Below are positions 22,301-33,249 of a stretch of 64,000 nucleotides of DNA, piece after piece. Under the pieces are notes generated by a model. That model had not been told where the DNA came from, searched no databases, and worked only from the letters and a program-made list of their open reading frames with translations. Made by a program: the position numbers and the translations under genes. This DNA comes from Diphasiastrum complanatum (Eukaryota; Streptophyta; Lycopodiopsida; Lycopodiales; Lycopodiaceae): positions 22,800 through 86,799 of the forward strand of contig MU832112.1 in NCBI GenBank assembly GCA_029204225.1. Reading direction: 5' to 3'. The first letter of the stretch is position 1; each line of letters starts with the position of its first letter.

Positions 22301-23434
22301 TTGGCTTTGAAGGATAGACACTTGTTTTTTTTTGTGGCTGCAACAACTTTTTGCTCATAGTGCTTTATTATCTCCTTTCCCTTTTCCAACTCTTGTGTTG
22401 CCATCAACTTATAGTTATCAAACTTACTCTGGAATCTCGCCAAAGCTCCTTTGAAAGTATCAACTTTGCGGACCAGGTAGATAATGTTTTGATGAGAAAT
22501 AGGCCCTGCAATCCCAACAGTCAAATGTAGAAACAAGTCATGAAATAATCAAGTTGTTTTGTAAATATTACAAAAGGACATAGGGCTATGTAGGAGGCTA
22601 TCTCTTTCTACTACCACATAATCCAACTACTTCAAGATGCACTCCTTTTCCAACTATGCCATTTCGAGTTGGCTTTGAAGGATAGACACTTGTTGTTTTT
22701 TGTGGCTGCAACAACTTTTTGCTCATAGTGCTTTATTATCTCCTTTCCCTTTTCCAACTCTTGTGTTGCCATCAACTTATAGTTATCAAACTTACTCTGG
22801 AATCTCGCCAAAGCTCCTTTGAAAGTATCAACTTTGCGGACCAGGTAGATAATGTTTTGATGAGAAATAGGCCCTGCAATCCCAACAGTCAAATGTAGAA
22901 ACAAGTCATGAAACAATCAAGTTGTTTTGTAAATATTACAAAAGGACATAGGGGTATGTAGGAGGCTATCTCTTTCTACTACCACATAATCCAACTACTT
23001 CAAGATGCACTCCTTTTCCAACTATGCCATTTCGAGTTGGCTTTGAAGGATAGACACTTGTTGTTTTTTGTGGCTACAACAACTTTTTGCTCATAGTGCT
23101 TTATTATCTCCTTTCCCTTTTCCAACTCTTGTGTTGCCATCAACTTATAGTTATCAAACTTACTCTGGAATCTCGCCAAAGCTCCTTTGAAAGTATCAAC
23201 TTTGCGGACCAGGTAGATAATGTTTTGATGAGAAATAGGCCCTGCAATCCCAACAGTCAAATGTAGAAACAAGTCATGAAACAATCAAGTTGTTTTGTAA
23301 ATATTACAAAAGGACATAGGGGTATGTAGGAGGCTATCTCTTTCTACTACCACATAATCCAACTACTTCAAGATGCACTCCTTTTCCAACTATGCCATTT
23401 CGAGTTGGCTTTGAAGGATAGACACTTGTTGTTT
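19385..23434 (-). repeat. 368-bp tandem array, about 11 units, with exon-intron-like content
   Basis: The segment GTGGCTGCAACAACTTTTTG recurs eleven times (about 19,390, then every 365-373 bases to 23,072), and a partial unit ends at 23,434. Units differ by only a few bases. Read on the minus strand, one unit has three parts. First is a coiled-coil-like stretch starting QQVSILQSQLEMA. Next is a short spacer beginning GTAATATTTAC and ending GGGATTGCAG. Last is a second open stretch, GPISHQNIIYLVRKVD through KGKEIIKHYEQKVV. The unit length is not a multiple of three and there are stops, so the array does not encode one long protein. The left edge cuts a copia reverse transcriptase; the right edge runs into single-copy sequence that continues the first stretch. 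Confidence 0.9.
22632..22916 (-). pseudogene. Representative 94-residue open frame of the 368-bp unit, unknown product
   Basis: Equivalent frames occur at 19,689-19,973, 20,057-20,338, 20,422-20,706, 21,187-21,444, 21,528-21,812, 21,923-22,180, 22,264-22,536 and 23,000-23,284. The ATG lies in what looks like an intron, so the start is probably not real. From GPISHQ onward about 58 residues form a charged helical segment (FDNYKLMATQELEKGKEIIK). After a run of six A the frame switches to the coiled-coil stretch of the neighbouring unit. I do not recognise the family. Near-identity between units reflects recent amplification and is not by itself evidence of selection. Confidence 0.45.
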
Positions 23435-23710
23435 TGCCTCCTGCACAGCCTTGTCCACCTACTCTGCACGCTTGCTCATAGATCTAGAGGAATCTGATGA
23501 GATCGGTTGATCCATCATATTTTGGCATCTCAAGGCGAGGTGCCCTCCGGAGGCCATGACAGGTACAGATGTTCCATCGGGTCTATCTTGACTGGTCTTG
23601 CTTCAATTTCAATTGGTGCAACAACAATTCTTGGTACATTAGGCATTGAGTTTTTCTTCTTCTCAGTACTGATCTTAGATTCATTCATTAGTGAAGTCCA
23701 AGGATGCTAA
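23435..23710 (-). pseudogene. Single-copy parent sequence flanking the 368-bp array, unknown coiled-coil protein
   Basis: On the minus strand an open frame reads MMDQPISSDSSRSMSKRAE, a TAG, VDKAVQEAK, and then runs without a break into the QQVSILQSQLEMA stretch of the last unit. Upstream, in another frame, NVPRIVVAPIEIEARPVKID is open over about 45 codons (23,690-23,560). It appears to be the 5' part of the gene whose internal exons were amplified into the array. I do not recognise a domain beyond a likely coiled coil. Confidence 0.4.
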
Positions 23711-24680
23711 ATCTTGATGGATGTGTAGAACGTAATCTTGATTTGATGTATCTGATCAGTTTCTAAGACTAATAATGTAAATTTAGCCCTTTTCTCTTGG
23801 TTTTTCTTTAATCTCCTTGCTCAGATTGGCTTGAAAATTTCATTGTAGATGGGATCTGAGGTGGATCTACCTACTGATGATACTTGTGAAGGTTAATTTG
23901 GTGAAGGTTGGGCTTGTGAGGGTCCTTTATCATGTTTTGCAGACAAAAACCCATATATCTTGGAATTTTCCCAGAACTAACTCTCACTTTATAGGAATTG
24001 TGTTGATCCCTTTGATTGCACACTCACCATCATTGGTGTTCACGGATTCTATCACTGATAGAATCTATGAAGCAATTTCTCTTTGTGGTTTACTCTCATT
24101 TCTTATCTTTGGATACCGAGTGTTTCTGCCCATTACCAGGTGGTTGGCTCTCTTATTATGATCTTCTTATTACAAAGCCAGATCAAATAGAAAGATGTGA
24201 TTTAGTTGTAGTATATTTCCTAGCCTGTTAGTGGGTTACTTAGATTGCGTTCACTCTAGTTGCACTCACAAGTTCAAAACTATGCAAGTCTAATCATTCA
24301 TCTAAGGATATGCACGCAATGCTGATGAAATCCATTCGGTTCCTACTTCTATCTACTTGTAAAACGTTAAGAAAACAACAAGATTCTCAGATTAAACTAC
24401 AGATCAATAGGAATGAAAACAAGAAACAAGAAACTAAAGACTAAACAACATTTTGAAAGTCCAAAGATAAAGAAACACTCATTTCTTGATTCTTGGACAT
24501 TCCAAGAACATCAAGAACTGGAATGCCAAGGTTATGCAAGATCTACACCACAAGTCCAGCCTATTTAGTTTACTTGTATGCTGAAATATACAATAAAAAC
24601 ATAAAACAAGAGATCTATTCCACTCTACTCCACAATGCAAGATGAAGGAAGGCAAGAAATTAATCTAATTCCACAACCAC
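23711..24680. other. No gene recognised
   Basis: Several open frames of 65-95 codons occur (for example 23,877-24,161 +) but lack recognisable motifs. A 21-bp near-perfect palindrome lies at 24,045-24,065. Confidence 0.5.
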
Positions 24681-24693
24681 ACTCAAAGGAATG
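24681..24693 (+). repeat. Left target-site duplication of the tRNA-like retroposon
   Basis: ACTCAAAGGAATG, repeated exactly at 24,783-24,795 on the other side of the insert. Confidence 0.75.
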
Positions 24694-24782
24694 CTTCTTG
24701 GTTTCCAAGGGGAGGCTCGAACCTGGGACCAAAGAAACTTTGGATGCCAAGCCAACCAACTGAGCCAACCCCGTTGGGTGTT
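24694..24782 (-). mobile_element. 89-bp tRNA-derived retroposon (SINE-like)
   Basis: On the minus strand it has a box A-like TTGGCTCAGTTGG and, about 40 bases on, a box B-like AGGTTCGAGCC, as in a tRNA gene with internal RNA polymerase III promoter. It is flanked by a perfect 13-base direct repeat, ACTCAAAGGAATG, at 24,681-24,693 and 24,783-24,795, as expected for a target-site duplication made by LINE machinery. It has no tRNA-unrelated body and only a short A-rich end (AAACCAAGAAG), so it is a minimal SINE or a retroposed tRNA-like RNA. The cloverleaf pairing is imperfect. Confidence 0.65.
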
Positions 24783-24795
24783 ACTCAAAGGAATG

Positions 24796-25289
24796 GAAGG
24801 GCATGCTCATAATAGAATCACTCAAGAAAGCCATCATGAACAAGGAGCTTCAAGAATGCCAAGAACTCGTGGAAGATCTTCTTATTCAATTCAAGAGCAA
24901 AATGACATTACATGTAAAGCTCCCTCATAAGAGAGGGGGGCTCTTAAATAAACCAAGAGGCTGCCCATGTGGAGCCTAAGTGGCAATTCCACCAATTTAC
25001 AAATTTCAAGTGGAATTACCTCTTCCACTAGAGGTCACCATCAAAAGGTGGCTCACTCTAATTTATTTAAGAGGGGCCTACCACATTAATTACAAATGCC
25101 TATACATACTAGCTCCTACATTGTTGTTCTTCCACCATGCAAGGGGATGCTACATCTCATGCAACCCAAGAGGAGGAACAAGATTATAATGATCGTGCAT
25201 TTGGTGAAGATTTCATCCCCTTTGCTTTGGAAACTTATGGATGTCTTTACAAGAAATGTAATGATTTTTTGTTATCATGTGCGTAGCTT
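24796..25289. other. No gene recognised
   Basis: Short open frames only, with no repeat or motif I can name. Confidence 0.5.
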
Positions 25290-26346
25290 GTTGTGAAATG
25301 CCAAGAACAAAATGTTCCATTACCATTTGTCATGGTATATTTCTATCGTCAACATATTTCTATTGCATAGCAACATTTGCAAGCACTTTCAATTCTTTGA
25401 TGAGCTCAATATGCAGGAGCCGTTGCTTCAAAGCTTCTTGGAGTAGCCGTGAGTTTTCGATTGCGTGAACTGCTTTGTAAGCTTTGCGACAAACGTCCAA
25501 AGCATTTAAAAATACGAATAGGAGTTTTTGTCCGGCCTCATTGTTGCACACAAATAATAATTCCTTTCATCCTTACTGCGTAAAAAGAAGTTTGATCTTA
25601 ACTCTTCAATTTCTCTGATACTGAGTTTCTGTGAGCAACACCATACCTTACGAATCTCAGATTTTGTAATCAACTGTTTTTGACGATTAGTTAAAACAAG
25701 TGAAAATCTCAAGCCTCTCTTGTATTTTCTCTTTTGTTTGGAGTCTGATTTGTAAATTGAACATGTGACACTTGTAGGTGCTTGAACTGGTTAAGAAGGT
25801 GTTGGAATTTTTTGACTCCGAATTTTGGCTCCAATCTCAGGACGTTTTGGACCCTCGGAATGCTCTAATTTTTCAGTAAATATAGCACTTTTAGATTTAA
25901 CACGACAAACATCACTGAGTAGGTCTCCTACGAACATGTGAAAAGCTTGAACGTCGAGGATCAACAAAGTTACGTGGATTTGTTGATTTACTAGAATCAG
26001 TAACCGAGTGAATTGAACCTTGTGAATCCTCATTCAGTGATTCAACTTGTTCAAAAGAACACTGTTCTAATCGTGCAGAGTCTGTATCTGTAGAGGAGGA
26101 CGAGGTTGAAACATTTGACACAAGTTGAGTTACAAGTGTCATTTCTTAAAAAGTACTTACATGAGGAATTTCAGAAGATGAACAGGTAAATGATAATGAT
26201 GCCACATCATTTACGGAAACATGTTGAGAATTAGGAGTGGCTTTGTAAAAAAACCTAACATTGGAAACTTCAGATGAAGATAATGCACTTGTTGCAACAT
26301 ATTGAGTTACAACTACTGGAATGGAGGAGGTAGAACTACTTGACAT
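25290..26346 (-). pseudogene. Serine-rich, frameshifted coding-like region of unknown function
   Basis: Successive minus-strand open frames follow each other: a Ser/Thr-rich N-terminus (26,346-26,146), another Ser-rich piece containing SARLEQCSFEQVESLNEDSQ (26,142-25,912), then a basic segment RFSLVLTNRQKQLI (25,712-25,506) and an alpha-helical piece QEALKQRLLHIELIKELKVL (25,551-25,360). Overlaps between them imply frameshifts or introns. The palindromic motif TATGCTAAGCATA, otherwise seen in the methyltransferase-like gene, lies just upstream at 26,379. That hints, weakly, that this could be a missing 5' portion of the same gene family. No domain is recognised. Confidence 0.35.
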
Positions 26347-26819
26347 CGTAACCGTAAATTTTTTTTTAACTAAGACATATGCTAAGCATATACTTAAAAC
26401 TGAATGGGCTTCACGAACTTACCATTATCCTATGCTGGTCATAGAACAAATAAAAAGCTATGCGAACCTCAATAGACATGAACAAGGAAAATAGCTAAAT
26501 GCAAATAAGAAACAAGCCTAGAAATAAAACGGTCAATTGCAATCAGAAACGACCATGTCTTAAATACTGATATGGGTGCATCCTTAGGGTTAGGGTCAAC
26601 CTAGGATTAGGTCTAGATTAGGTTTAAGTTTAGGCAAGCACGGTCCTAACATAGGCCCACAGTTGGATTATTCTCCTACTAATTGACTAATCGACATTTT
26701 AATCTTCGTCCAACTCATTATCCAAACCTGCAGTTTTCTTTGTGTTTCTACACAGTCTGCATAACTACTCGAGAATCGCTCACAAGTGGATCTGACTTGT
26801 AAATGGTCCAGTAACTACT
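26347..26819. other. No gene recognised
   Basis: It contains one TATGCTAAGCATA motif (26,379) and a decayed form (26,431), and a stretch of TTAGGGTTAGGGT-like words near 26,585 too short to be telomeric. Confidence 0.5.
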
Positions 26820-27245
26820 TTTGAAATCATCAGTACTATAGTGATTACGTAGCCAAACAATGATGCATTGAATTATCAGCCAAATAATTGGTCGCAAAGA
26901 ACTGAAGAAATGCATACATTTTGAAACTAACCTGAATGCAATCAGAAGATAGTATTGATTTAGTATGAAAGCAAAACAGAAGTAAATGAGTACAATAAGT
27001 TGCGGATCGAAGCCGCGTACTATAAGCTATCTTTGAGCGGCTAAAATGAAAGTCTAAATAAAGCGTATTGCTCATAAGCAATAAGCGCAATAGCAGTCTC
27101 TAAACAACTCGAAGAAGTGAGCTAGAATGCTCAGGAGTGTTCAAGCTCACAGGCTTGAGAGAGAGAGAGAGATAACTATTCAATGCTAGCTGATCTACTG
27201 ATAAAAAAACTTCAATGTTTCTTATAAATGTAAGAATATGAAGAG
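26820..27245 (-). repeat. Inverse copy of repeat R
   Basis: Reverse complement of 8.2-8.7 kb with moderate divergence. Shared landmarks include CGCGGCTTCGATCC, TGATAATTCAATGCATCA and AGCTTGAACACTCCTGAGCA. It lies head-to-head with copia E, and a 75-base piece that follows R at 8.7 kb is found at 27,415-27,489 in the opposite orientation. The arrangement needs at least one inversion. Confidence 0.75.
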
Positions 27246-27487
27246 CTATTTATACTAAGCAAATGCGAGAACATCCAATAGTAGGACAACTAATTAGGTC
27301 ATCAATCATAATGGATAGTGAGCTGGCATCTGTCCAGTTGAATCTTCCCGGAAATTCTATAGCTTTAATTAAGGCGAACAATAAATTGTCTTTCACCCGA
27401 CAAGATATTTGTCGATCGAATGTGATTTCTATCACTATTGTTTTGTTCGAAATTGATAGGCGTAGTCATGCATAAAGAAAGAAGAAG

Positions 27488-30250
27488 ATTATGACATGGC
27501 TTTCAAGCATGCCCTCTACATATGAGAACTGGGTGATGATCAATACGACACACTCAGATTTAACTCTTACCAGAGTTATGACTATGTTGTTGCAAAAAGA
27601 TAATCGAAGAAGTCAAGACACTTTGTCTATCTCTTCGTCTCATGCTTTATATGTCAAAAAAGGCTCGAAACGACAGAAGCAGAAAGGCTCTAAGCAGTCT
27701 GCATTGAATTAGAAATAGACTCAAAGTCAAGAACAATCATTGAATCCAAATTCATTGAAGAAGAAGACGTTTTGCAGGTATTGCAAGCGTAATAACCATG
27801 AGATCCAGGATTGCCGAATATTCAAAGCAAAGAATGCAACCAAGAAACCTGATCAACAAGCAAATACAATTACAACATCTCTTGAAGTTGAAATGGACGA
27901 AGGCACTTTTGTGGTCAAAGGCAAATACGTGAATTCGGATGATTTGTGGTTTTTGGATTCTGGAGCTACACAACATATGACCAATCATCGTGAGATTTTT
28001 CATTTCTATATGCCTTACAACACAAAGAAGTATGTTCATCTTGGTGACGATAGTACTCACACTACCGAAGGTGAAAATACTGTAAGATTACAAGTCCAAC
28101 ATGATCAATTCAAACTACTGTCAAAAGTCTTGTATGTTCTTAAACTCTCTACAAATCTGTTATCAGTAAGTAGAAACAGATTCAGGTCATAAGGTGGAGT
28201 TTGAGTCTGATCAATGTAGAATTATCAATGGGAGTAATAAGATCCTTGCACTCAGCAAGAGGCATGGATACTTATATAGATTGGCACATTGTTATTCTGA
28301 TTCTAGCCAAGCTTTGAAAATCTCTATTCCTGTCAATAAAGCATTACTATGGCATCATCGTTTAGGACACTTGAATTATGCATCTGTTTCGAACATGTCC
28401 AAAAAATCGCTAGCACTTGGTCTCGACTATCCTTTTGGCAAAGTCGATCTCCCTATCTACCATAGCTGCATCCTTGGAAAGCAGACTAGGATTCCTTTTA
28501 GATCGAGTCATAGGCATGCAACAAAAGGTCTGTTAGATGTTGTTCATTCAGATATATGTGGACCTATACAAACTCCTTCATTGATAGATGCAAAGTATTT
28601 CATTACTTTTATTGACGAATTCTCTTGAAGAACAACTGTTACTTCATCAAGCAGAAATCAAAAGCTTTCATCAAGCTCAGACAATTCAAAGAGCATGCAA
28701 AAAATCAGATTGGTAAAATAATCAAAGAACTAAGGTCTGACAATGGGGGATGATACATCTCCACCAAATTGAAGGAGTACTGCCTCAACAATGACATTGA
28801 ACAACAATGCATTACCTCCTATTTGCCTCAGTCAAATGATATTACTAAGAGAAAGAACAGAACCTTAGTTGAATCGGCAAAGTGCATGTTATCACATGCG
28901 ACACTTCCAAAGTCCTCCTGGGTTGAAACTATTACAATCTATATTCAGATGTCCTACTAAAGGTCTCTCAAACAAAACATCATTCGAAGTTTGGATAGAT
29001 ACCAAACCTTCTTTATTGAATTTCAAAGTTTTTGGATGTACTGCTTATGCGTAGATTCCTCATGATCTCAGGAACAAGCTCAACTTCTAGAGTATGAAAT
29101 GTACTTTCATCAGCTACACTACTTCAGATCAAGCCTACAAGCTATTCAATACCATCGAGTCAAAGATATTCACTAGCCGAAATGTCATTTTCATCGAAGA
29201 TTAGTTTTTTATCAACCTCAAAGCAAAAGACAAAGCCCATGTAGACGACTTGTATGACTCGTTTGACATATTGAACTTCAAGCTTCCTCAGTCGACTATT
29301 CCTATTGAAGGTCCAAGCTCATCTATTTTTTATAAACAACATATTAACGGCGAATCCAAAGAAGATGATGTCACAGTTCAGCAACTATAGTATGATGAAA
29401 ATAATCAACTTTCTCCATTTCTCAGAAGATCATCAAGGACTAGCAGACCACGTCTGAGGTATATTGACGAGTCTGCAGCCTATCTTGTTCAGGAGCCAAC
29501 GACTGTCGAAGAGGCACTTAGTCAGCCCAATTCCGATATCTAGAAAGAAGCTATGGATAAAGAGTATTCATCTCTTATCAAGAACCAGACATGGACAATT
29601 GTCGAATTACCTGCTAGCAGAAACGTAGTTGATTGTAAATGGATTTTCAAAGTCAAGTACAAAGTAGATGGAAGTATCGACAGAAGAAAAGCCCAACTTG
29701 TGGCCAAAGGATTTTCTCAAGTACCCAACATCGGTTATATTGAGACCTTCAATCCTATATTCAAGCATTCTTCTATTCGACTTTTGTTATCGTTTGCTGC
29801 TGCCGCAGATTTGGAAATATATTAAATGGATGTACAGACAACATATCTCAATGGAGTTGAAGAAGAAGATATTTACATGGTGCAACCCAAAGGTTATATT
29901 ATCGAAGGTAAACACAATCATGTGTGTAAACTCCATAAGGCACTTTATGGCTTGAAGCAATCTGTTCGAGCATGGTTTCAAAGGATCAATACTTTTCTTA
30001 TTGATCACGACTACACACCAAGATCTTCGGATTCTAATGTTTACTTCAAGACAGTGCAACAGTCTTTTATCATAATCACTTTATATGTGGACGACACATT
30101 GCTCTTCGGCAACATTATCGATCTGATAAAAGAAGACAAGTCAATGCTATCTTCCGAATTCAACATGACCGATCTAGACGAAGCTCATTTTTGCCTTGGT
30201 ATTCAAATCTACAAAAACAGAAATCGAAAGTTGATTAACATTACGTAGCA
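27488..30250 (+). pseudogene. Degenerate Ty1/copia gag-pol (element E), LTRs not found
   Basis: Gag begins mid-domain (WLSSMPSTYENW). A complete CCHC knuckle follows (CRYCKRNNHEIQDC, about 27,773-27,815), then protease WFLDSGATQHMT with its Asp intact. Pre-integrase has HHRLGHLN, but the first Cys of its C-x2-C pair is Tyr (YHSC). Integrase has VVHSDICGP and FITFIDEFS, and then shifts frame near 28,628. Reverse transcriptase runs CKWIFKVKYKVDGS, VAKGFSQ, EEDIYMVQPKGY, LYGLKQ, LYVDDTLLFG (29,560-30,200) with one stop at 29,825. RNase H is missing; the sequence ends where copia D begins. It resembles the zinc-knuckle type of the gag remnant at 61 kb. Confidence 0.85.
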
Positions 30251-30255
30251 ATGAT

Positions 30256-30799
30256 CTGTACCAGGCGAGAGTGATAAGAACCTAAAACACATTTGCATAA
30301 TGGTTAAAATCTTTCAGCAAATGCTCCAATCAAATTACATAAGGAGAGTTACTTACATGCTCAACAAAGTACACCAAAATTTATGCAAAAGATTGTTGAC
30401 AATATGTTCACCCAAAAGGGGATCTTTGCTCAGCCTTTGGAGAAATACAATATCACTCAAAGAGTATTTGTCATCCACTTAAGGAGAAGGTTCATCCACA
30501 AAGGAGAGTGTTCATCCACAGAAATGGAGATTGTCAACAATAGATTGAATAGAACATTGTTAGTATTGAATATGCAGAAGCCTCACAATCAACAAATAAT
30601 TAGGTGCTATGATCTGATCCAAAATAGCTTCTTCTCAGTCTCTGATCTTCAATAGACCTAAAATATGCCTTTGATCCACAATTTCAGCTCACAAAACAAA
30701 GGTTAGTAAGATTAGATCAATGCATAATCATGCTAGAACTTGATCAAACATCCAAATATCACCATAAATGAAAACCTTACTAGAAATAACAGCCAACTA
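30256..30799 (-). mobile_element. Untranslated leader of copia D (5'-end remnant)
   Basis: Reverse complement of this stretch matches the leader of element C (32.1-32.7 kb) over most of its length, including GTAAGTAACTCTCCTTATG and GTGGATGA repeats. No gag follows: the element is cut at about 30,256 where copia E starts. Confidence 0.8.
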
Positions 30800-30811
30800 G
30801 CTCTGATACCA
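30800..30811 (-). other. Primer-binding site of copia D
   Basis: GCTCTGATACCA, the complement of TGGTATCAGAGC, directly next to the LTR. Confidence 0.9.
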
Positions 30812-31403
30812 TGTGAAAAAAGTGGATCTTGAATGGATACAAACTCCCAAAATACTTGGCTAAGATCTTTGCACAACAAGCTACAAAAGCTAGAAATGGC
30901 AAAGCATCGTAATGCTACCTTTGATACACATGAACTTGACAAAGCATTCAAGAGACAAAAGAAGCTAATAAAAGGTACTGATGGCTAAATCTTTATACCA
31001 GAACAAATTGTTACATAGATGAATCACTTCGAATCTAGTTTTCTAGTCATACCATCCCTACAACAATGATCTATTGATCTCTCTCAACAATACAATAAGT
31101 TTTTCCAACCTGTTTCTACTATTTATGGATGAGGAAGATGATTCTCTCTCCTCTTTAAAAGGTACTTGACCCTAGATATTCCCTATATAGAAAAAATAGC
31201 TAAAAATGACATATATGCCCAAAATACATCAAAATGGTCTCATTTCAAAGGGTCTGAAGTTTGACCCTTCTTCATATTGAAAGAATACAACAATAACAAA
31301 CTTTAGGCCTAGTTCACACGTGTGAAACTTCAGTACCAAAACTATATACAAAAATTGCCAATTTAGGCCTCAAACTAGCTAGAAAATGTTGACAATTATC
31401 ACA
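30812..31403 (-). repeat. 5' LTR of copia D
   Basis: It is 592 bp and begins (minus strand) TGTGATAATTGTC and ends CA before the primer site. It is related to the LTR of element C in its first half, including the palindrome TTCACACGTGTGAA (31,313-31,326) and TATA region CTATATAGGG, and diverges in its second half. The outer end joins gypsy sequence that continues beyond element C at 37,853. Confidence 0.85.
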
Positions 31404-31422
31404 TTGCCTGCCTTAGATTATC

Positions 31423-32077
31423 TGTGAAAATTGTCAACATTTCCTAGCTAGTTTGAGGCCTAAATTGGCTAAAATTGTAAATAGTTTTGGTTCTGGAGTT
31501 TCACACGTGTGAACCAGGCCACAATGTTTTTATTTACTGTATTTTTTCAGTATGATGAAGTGTCAAACTTCATACCCTTCAAAATGAGACCATTTTGATG
31601 TATTTTGGTCATATAAGCCATTTTTAGCTATTTTTCCTATATAGGGAATATCTAGGGTCAAGTACCTTCTAGAGAGAGGAGAGAGAGTCATCTTCCTCAT
31701 CCATAAATAGTAGGGAAGTCGTGGAGAACAGGTTGGAGAAACCTTTTGTATGCTTCATTGAGATCAATAGATCATTGTCATTGTTTCTTCCTCCATTGAG
31801 AGCATTGTTGTGTGTATTGTCTTCAAGCTATTGTGTATGATCTTAGGTGCTTTCCAAAAGTGGTAGGCTGATGTATTATGGACTGTATAATGCTATTTTG
31901 GACCGCACTTGATGTTTATGGAAGTTTCCATTTGTGATAAATGCTTTTTGATCAAGTTCTTTGCATTCTAGGTAGCATAGAATGTGTTGCCAATTACTAG
32001 CTTATGTAGTTTGGAGTGCAAGCATTCAAGCCAATGATCTTGGAGTTTAGATCCACTTAGGATCTGTATTTTTCACA
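31423..32077 (+). repeat. 5' LTR of copia C
   Basis: It starts TGTGAAAATTG and ends TTTTTCACA. The probable promoter TATA is CTATATAG at 31,637-31,644. The palindrome TTCACACGTGTGAA at 31,500-31,513 lies upstream of it in what should be U3. Confidence 0.95.
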
Positions 32078-32089
32078 TGGTATCAGAGC
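32078..32089 (+). other. Primer-binding site of copia C
   Basis: TGGTATCAGAGC immediately after the LTR. Confidence 0.95.
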
Positions 32090-33249
32090 TGGTTGGCTTC
32101 TATTTACAGTAAGTATTCCATTTTTGGTGATATATGGATGTTTGATCAAGTTCTAGCATGATTTTGCATTGCTTTGTTGATCAAATCTTACTAACCTTTG
32201 TTTTGTGAGTTGAACTTGTGGATCAAAAGCATATTTCAGGTCTATTGAAGATCAGAGGCTGAAAAGAAACTATTTTGGATCAGATCATAACACCTAATCA
32301 TTTGTGATTGTGAGGCTTGTGCATATTCAATACTAACAATGTTCTTTTCAATCCTATTGTTGACAATCTCCATTCTTGGATGAACACTCTCCTTAAGTGG
32401 ATGAAACTTCTCCTTAAGTGGATGACAAATGCTCTTTTGAGTGAGTTGTAATTCTCCTAAAGGCTGAGCAAAGCTCCCATTTGGATGAAAGATCCCCTTT
32501 TTTGGGTGAACATATTGTAAGCTCCATTGTGAAGAGCATATTGTAAAGATTGTCATCAATTTTGGCATAAATTTTGGTGTACTTTGTTGAGCATGTAAGT
32601 AACTCTCCTTATGTAATTTGATTGGAGCATTTGCTGGAAGGTGTTAACCATTATGCAAGTGTGTTTTCAGGTTCTTAACAGGTTGAGGAACATTCTCATG
32701 TGAAGTGATCTTAGATCTACATCTAAACACCAAGATTTGACAAGATAGTGAAGCTAGTCTTGTGATTCACTAAGTGTGCTCATTCATTCACCTCTAAATC
32801 TTGTATTTATCACTTGCTGGAGTTTATAAACTTTTAGGAGTGTGGTTTACATGTGGTTTTACAGGTTGAATCAATATCTTAGTGTGTTGATCATATGTTG
32901 ATCAAGTTTGTTCATTACTAGGTAATCTTGGCATCCTAGTTTTGGGTATTTTCTAAGAATGCAAGTAACTCTTCACACCATAACTTGATTTGGTCATTTG
33001 CTGGAAAGTTTGAGAGCTTAAGCAAGAGTGTGTTCAGGTTGGTTTGATTTAGTAATCCATTCTTAGTGTGTGCAAAGTGTTGCATGTGTTTCAATCTTCC
33101 TTTCTATGCTTGGAAACCATCTAGGTTCAAGATAGAAGTGTTTTAGGGTCCTAAATCTTCATAGATCTCTTTATCTATCATTTGTTGAGAGAAAAGTGAG
33201 TGCTAAGTGCTTTAGGACAGAACCTAAAAGTTGAAGAAACATTAGAATC
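32090..33249 (+). other. Untranslated leader of copia C
   Basis: About 1.16 kb between primer site and gag start, with stops in all frames. It contains imperfect GTGGATGA repeats at 32,375-32,510, also present in the copia D leader. Such a long leader is unusual but is shared by D. Confidence 0.7.

Noticed and set aside
19385-23434. Possible CRISPR-like or VNTR array
   Set aside because: Units are 368 bp and contiguous with no variable spacers; content is exon-intron-like and the context is a plant genome.
26580-26640. Telomere-like TTAGGG words
   Set aside because: Only two or three imperfect words, not the plant TTTAGGG repeat, and no array.
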